Source of the DNA: Vreelandella arcis
GTDB taxonomy: Bacteria > Pseudomonadota > Gammaproteobacteria > Pseudomonadales > Halomonadaceae
Assembly: GCF_900103865.1 (NCBI RefSeq)
Contig: NZ_FNII01000009.1
Location: 1 to 64,000, forward strand
DNA: 64,000 nucleotides
Reading direction: 5' to 3'
Of the stretch, positions 63,814 through 64,000 are shown in pieces. The first letter of the stretch is position 1. Each line of letters begins with the position of its first letter. The notes under the pieces are model-generated. The model was given only the letters and a program-made list of their open reading frames with translations. It had not been told where the DNA came from and did no database searches. The position numbers and the translations under genes are program-made.

Positions 63814-64000
63814 TGATGGGTATTCGACAAACACTCGATAGCGTCGAGCCGCACTTCCATAAAGGTGGTAAATACGAAAAGTTTTACCCACTTTATGAAG
63901 CTGTAGACACAATTTTCTACTCTCCCCCCAATGTGGCCAAAACCACGGCGCATGTGCGCGATGGTATTGACCTCAAACGCATCATGATCACGGTGTGGTT
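63813..64000 (+). CDS. nqrB: Na+-translocating NADH:quinone reductase subunit B, N-terminal part (cut by window edge)
   Basis: The first 62 codons of nqrB; the rest lies outside. [20 protein letters not shown] and [20 protein letters not shown] match NqrB, the membrane subunit with covalent FMN that contributes to Na+ transfer. The ATG pair at 63813 and 63816 leaves the exact start open; the overlap TGATGATG with nqrA supports coupling. Confidence 0.93.
   Translation, partial: MMGIRQTLDSVEPHFHKGGKYEKFYPLYEAVDTIFYSPPNVAKTTAHVRDGIDLKRIMITVW

Overview
The window looks like chromosome of a moderately halophilic gammaproteobacterium, most likely Halomonadaceae (Halomonas/Vreelandella). This is inferred from the proA-nadD-rsfS-rlmH-mrdA-rodA-mltB-rlpA-dacA-ybeD-lipB order, the topA/DUF6586 pair, a long-form GAPDH divergent from mfd, a Na+-translocating NADH:quinone reductase (nqr) operon and a DUF3141 PHA-synthase-like protein. 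No database search was possible. No rRNA, tRNA, CRISPR array or prophage was seen.

Layout. (1) 1-3.2 kb is a visibly AT-richer accessory strip. It holds the end of an IS30-type transposase, a HIT protein, a RidA gene broken at a nine-G run, a GNAT acetyltransferase, a ParE/RelE-type toxin-antitoxin pair and a small monooxygenase. (2) 3.2-16.9 kb holds mixed single genes and short operons: GlxA-type regulator/isochorismatase-like hydrolase, DUF4019 protein, NfeD/slipin, an AT-rich islet with a PRC-barrel protein (8.1-9.4 kb), a VTT membrane protein, a DUF1206 protein, AraC regulator/LysE exporter, glutaminase, an Ada-like regulator/alkyltransferase, amino-acid racemase and cobQ. (3) 16.8-21.4 kb holds a second, intact RidA, an unknown protein, a MoxR ATPase/VWA pair, a VapBC-type module and a gene-free stretch with a candidate small RNA. 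(4) 21.4-29.4 kb is one long minus-strand array: a peptide ABC transporter (binding protein, two permeases, two ATPases), a LysR regulator and a Xaa-Pro dipeptidase. (5) 29.7-36.2 kb holds a glutaredoxin-like protein, mpl-ubiX-LysE, a DedA-PAP2 fusion and two tandem membrane proteins with degenerate GGDEF domains. (6) 36.4-47.8 kb is the cell-wall/lipoate cluster, with lipA inverted. (7) 48.1-57 kb holds the DUF3141 protein with a Lys/Ala-rich tail, topA/DUF6586, a helical protein, and an Lpp-type lipoprotein between two L,D-transpeptidase genes. (8) 57-64 kb holds mfd, divergent gapB, nqrA and the start of nqrB.

How they work together. The largest coherent units are peptide import followed by intracellular cleavage of X-Pro dipeptides; wall elongation and maturation (PBP2, RodA, MltB, RlpA, PBP5/6) with lipoylation genes; and a possible outer-membrane anchoring locus of Lpp plus YkuD enzymes. 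The least explained locus is the pair of adjacent membrane proteins with catalytically dead GGDEF domains at 34431-36214. One of them keeps an exact RxxD inhibitory-site motif five residues before the ruined GGDEF motif, so it is a candidate c-di-GMP receptor.
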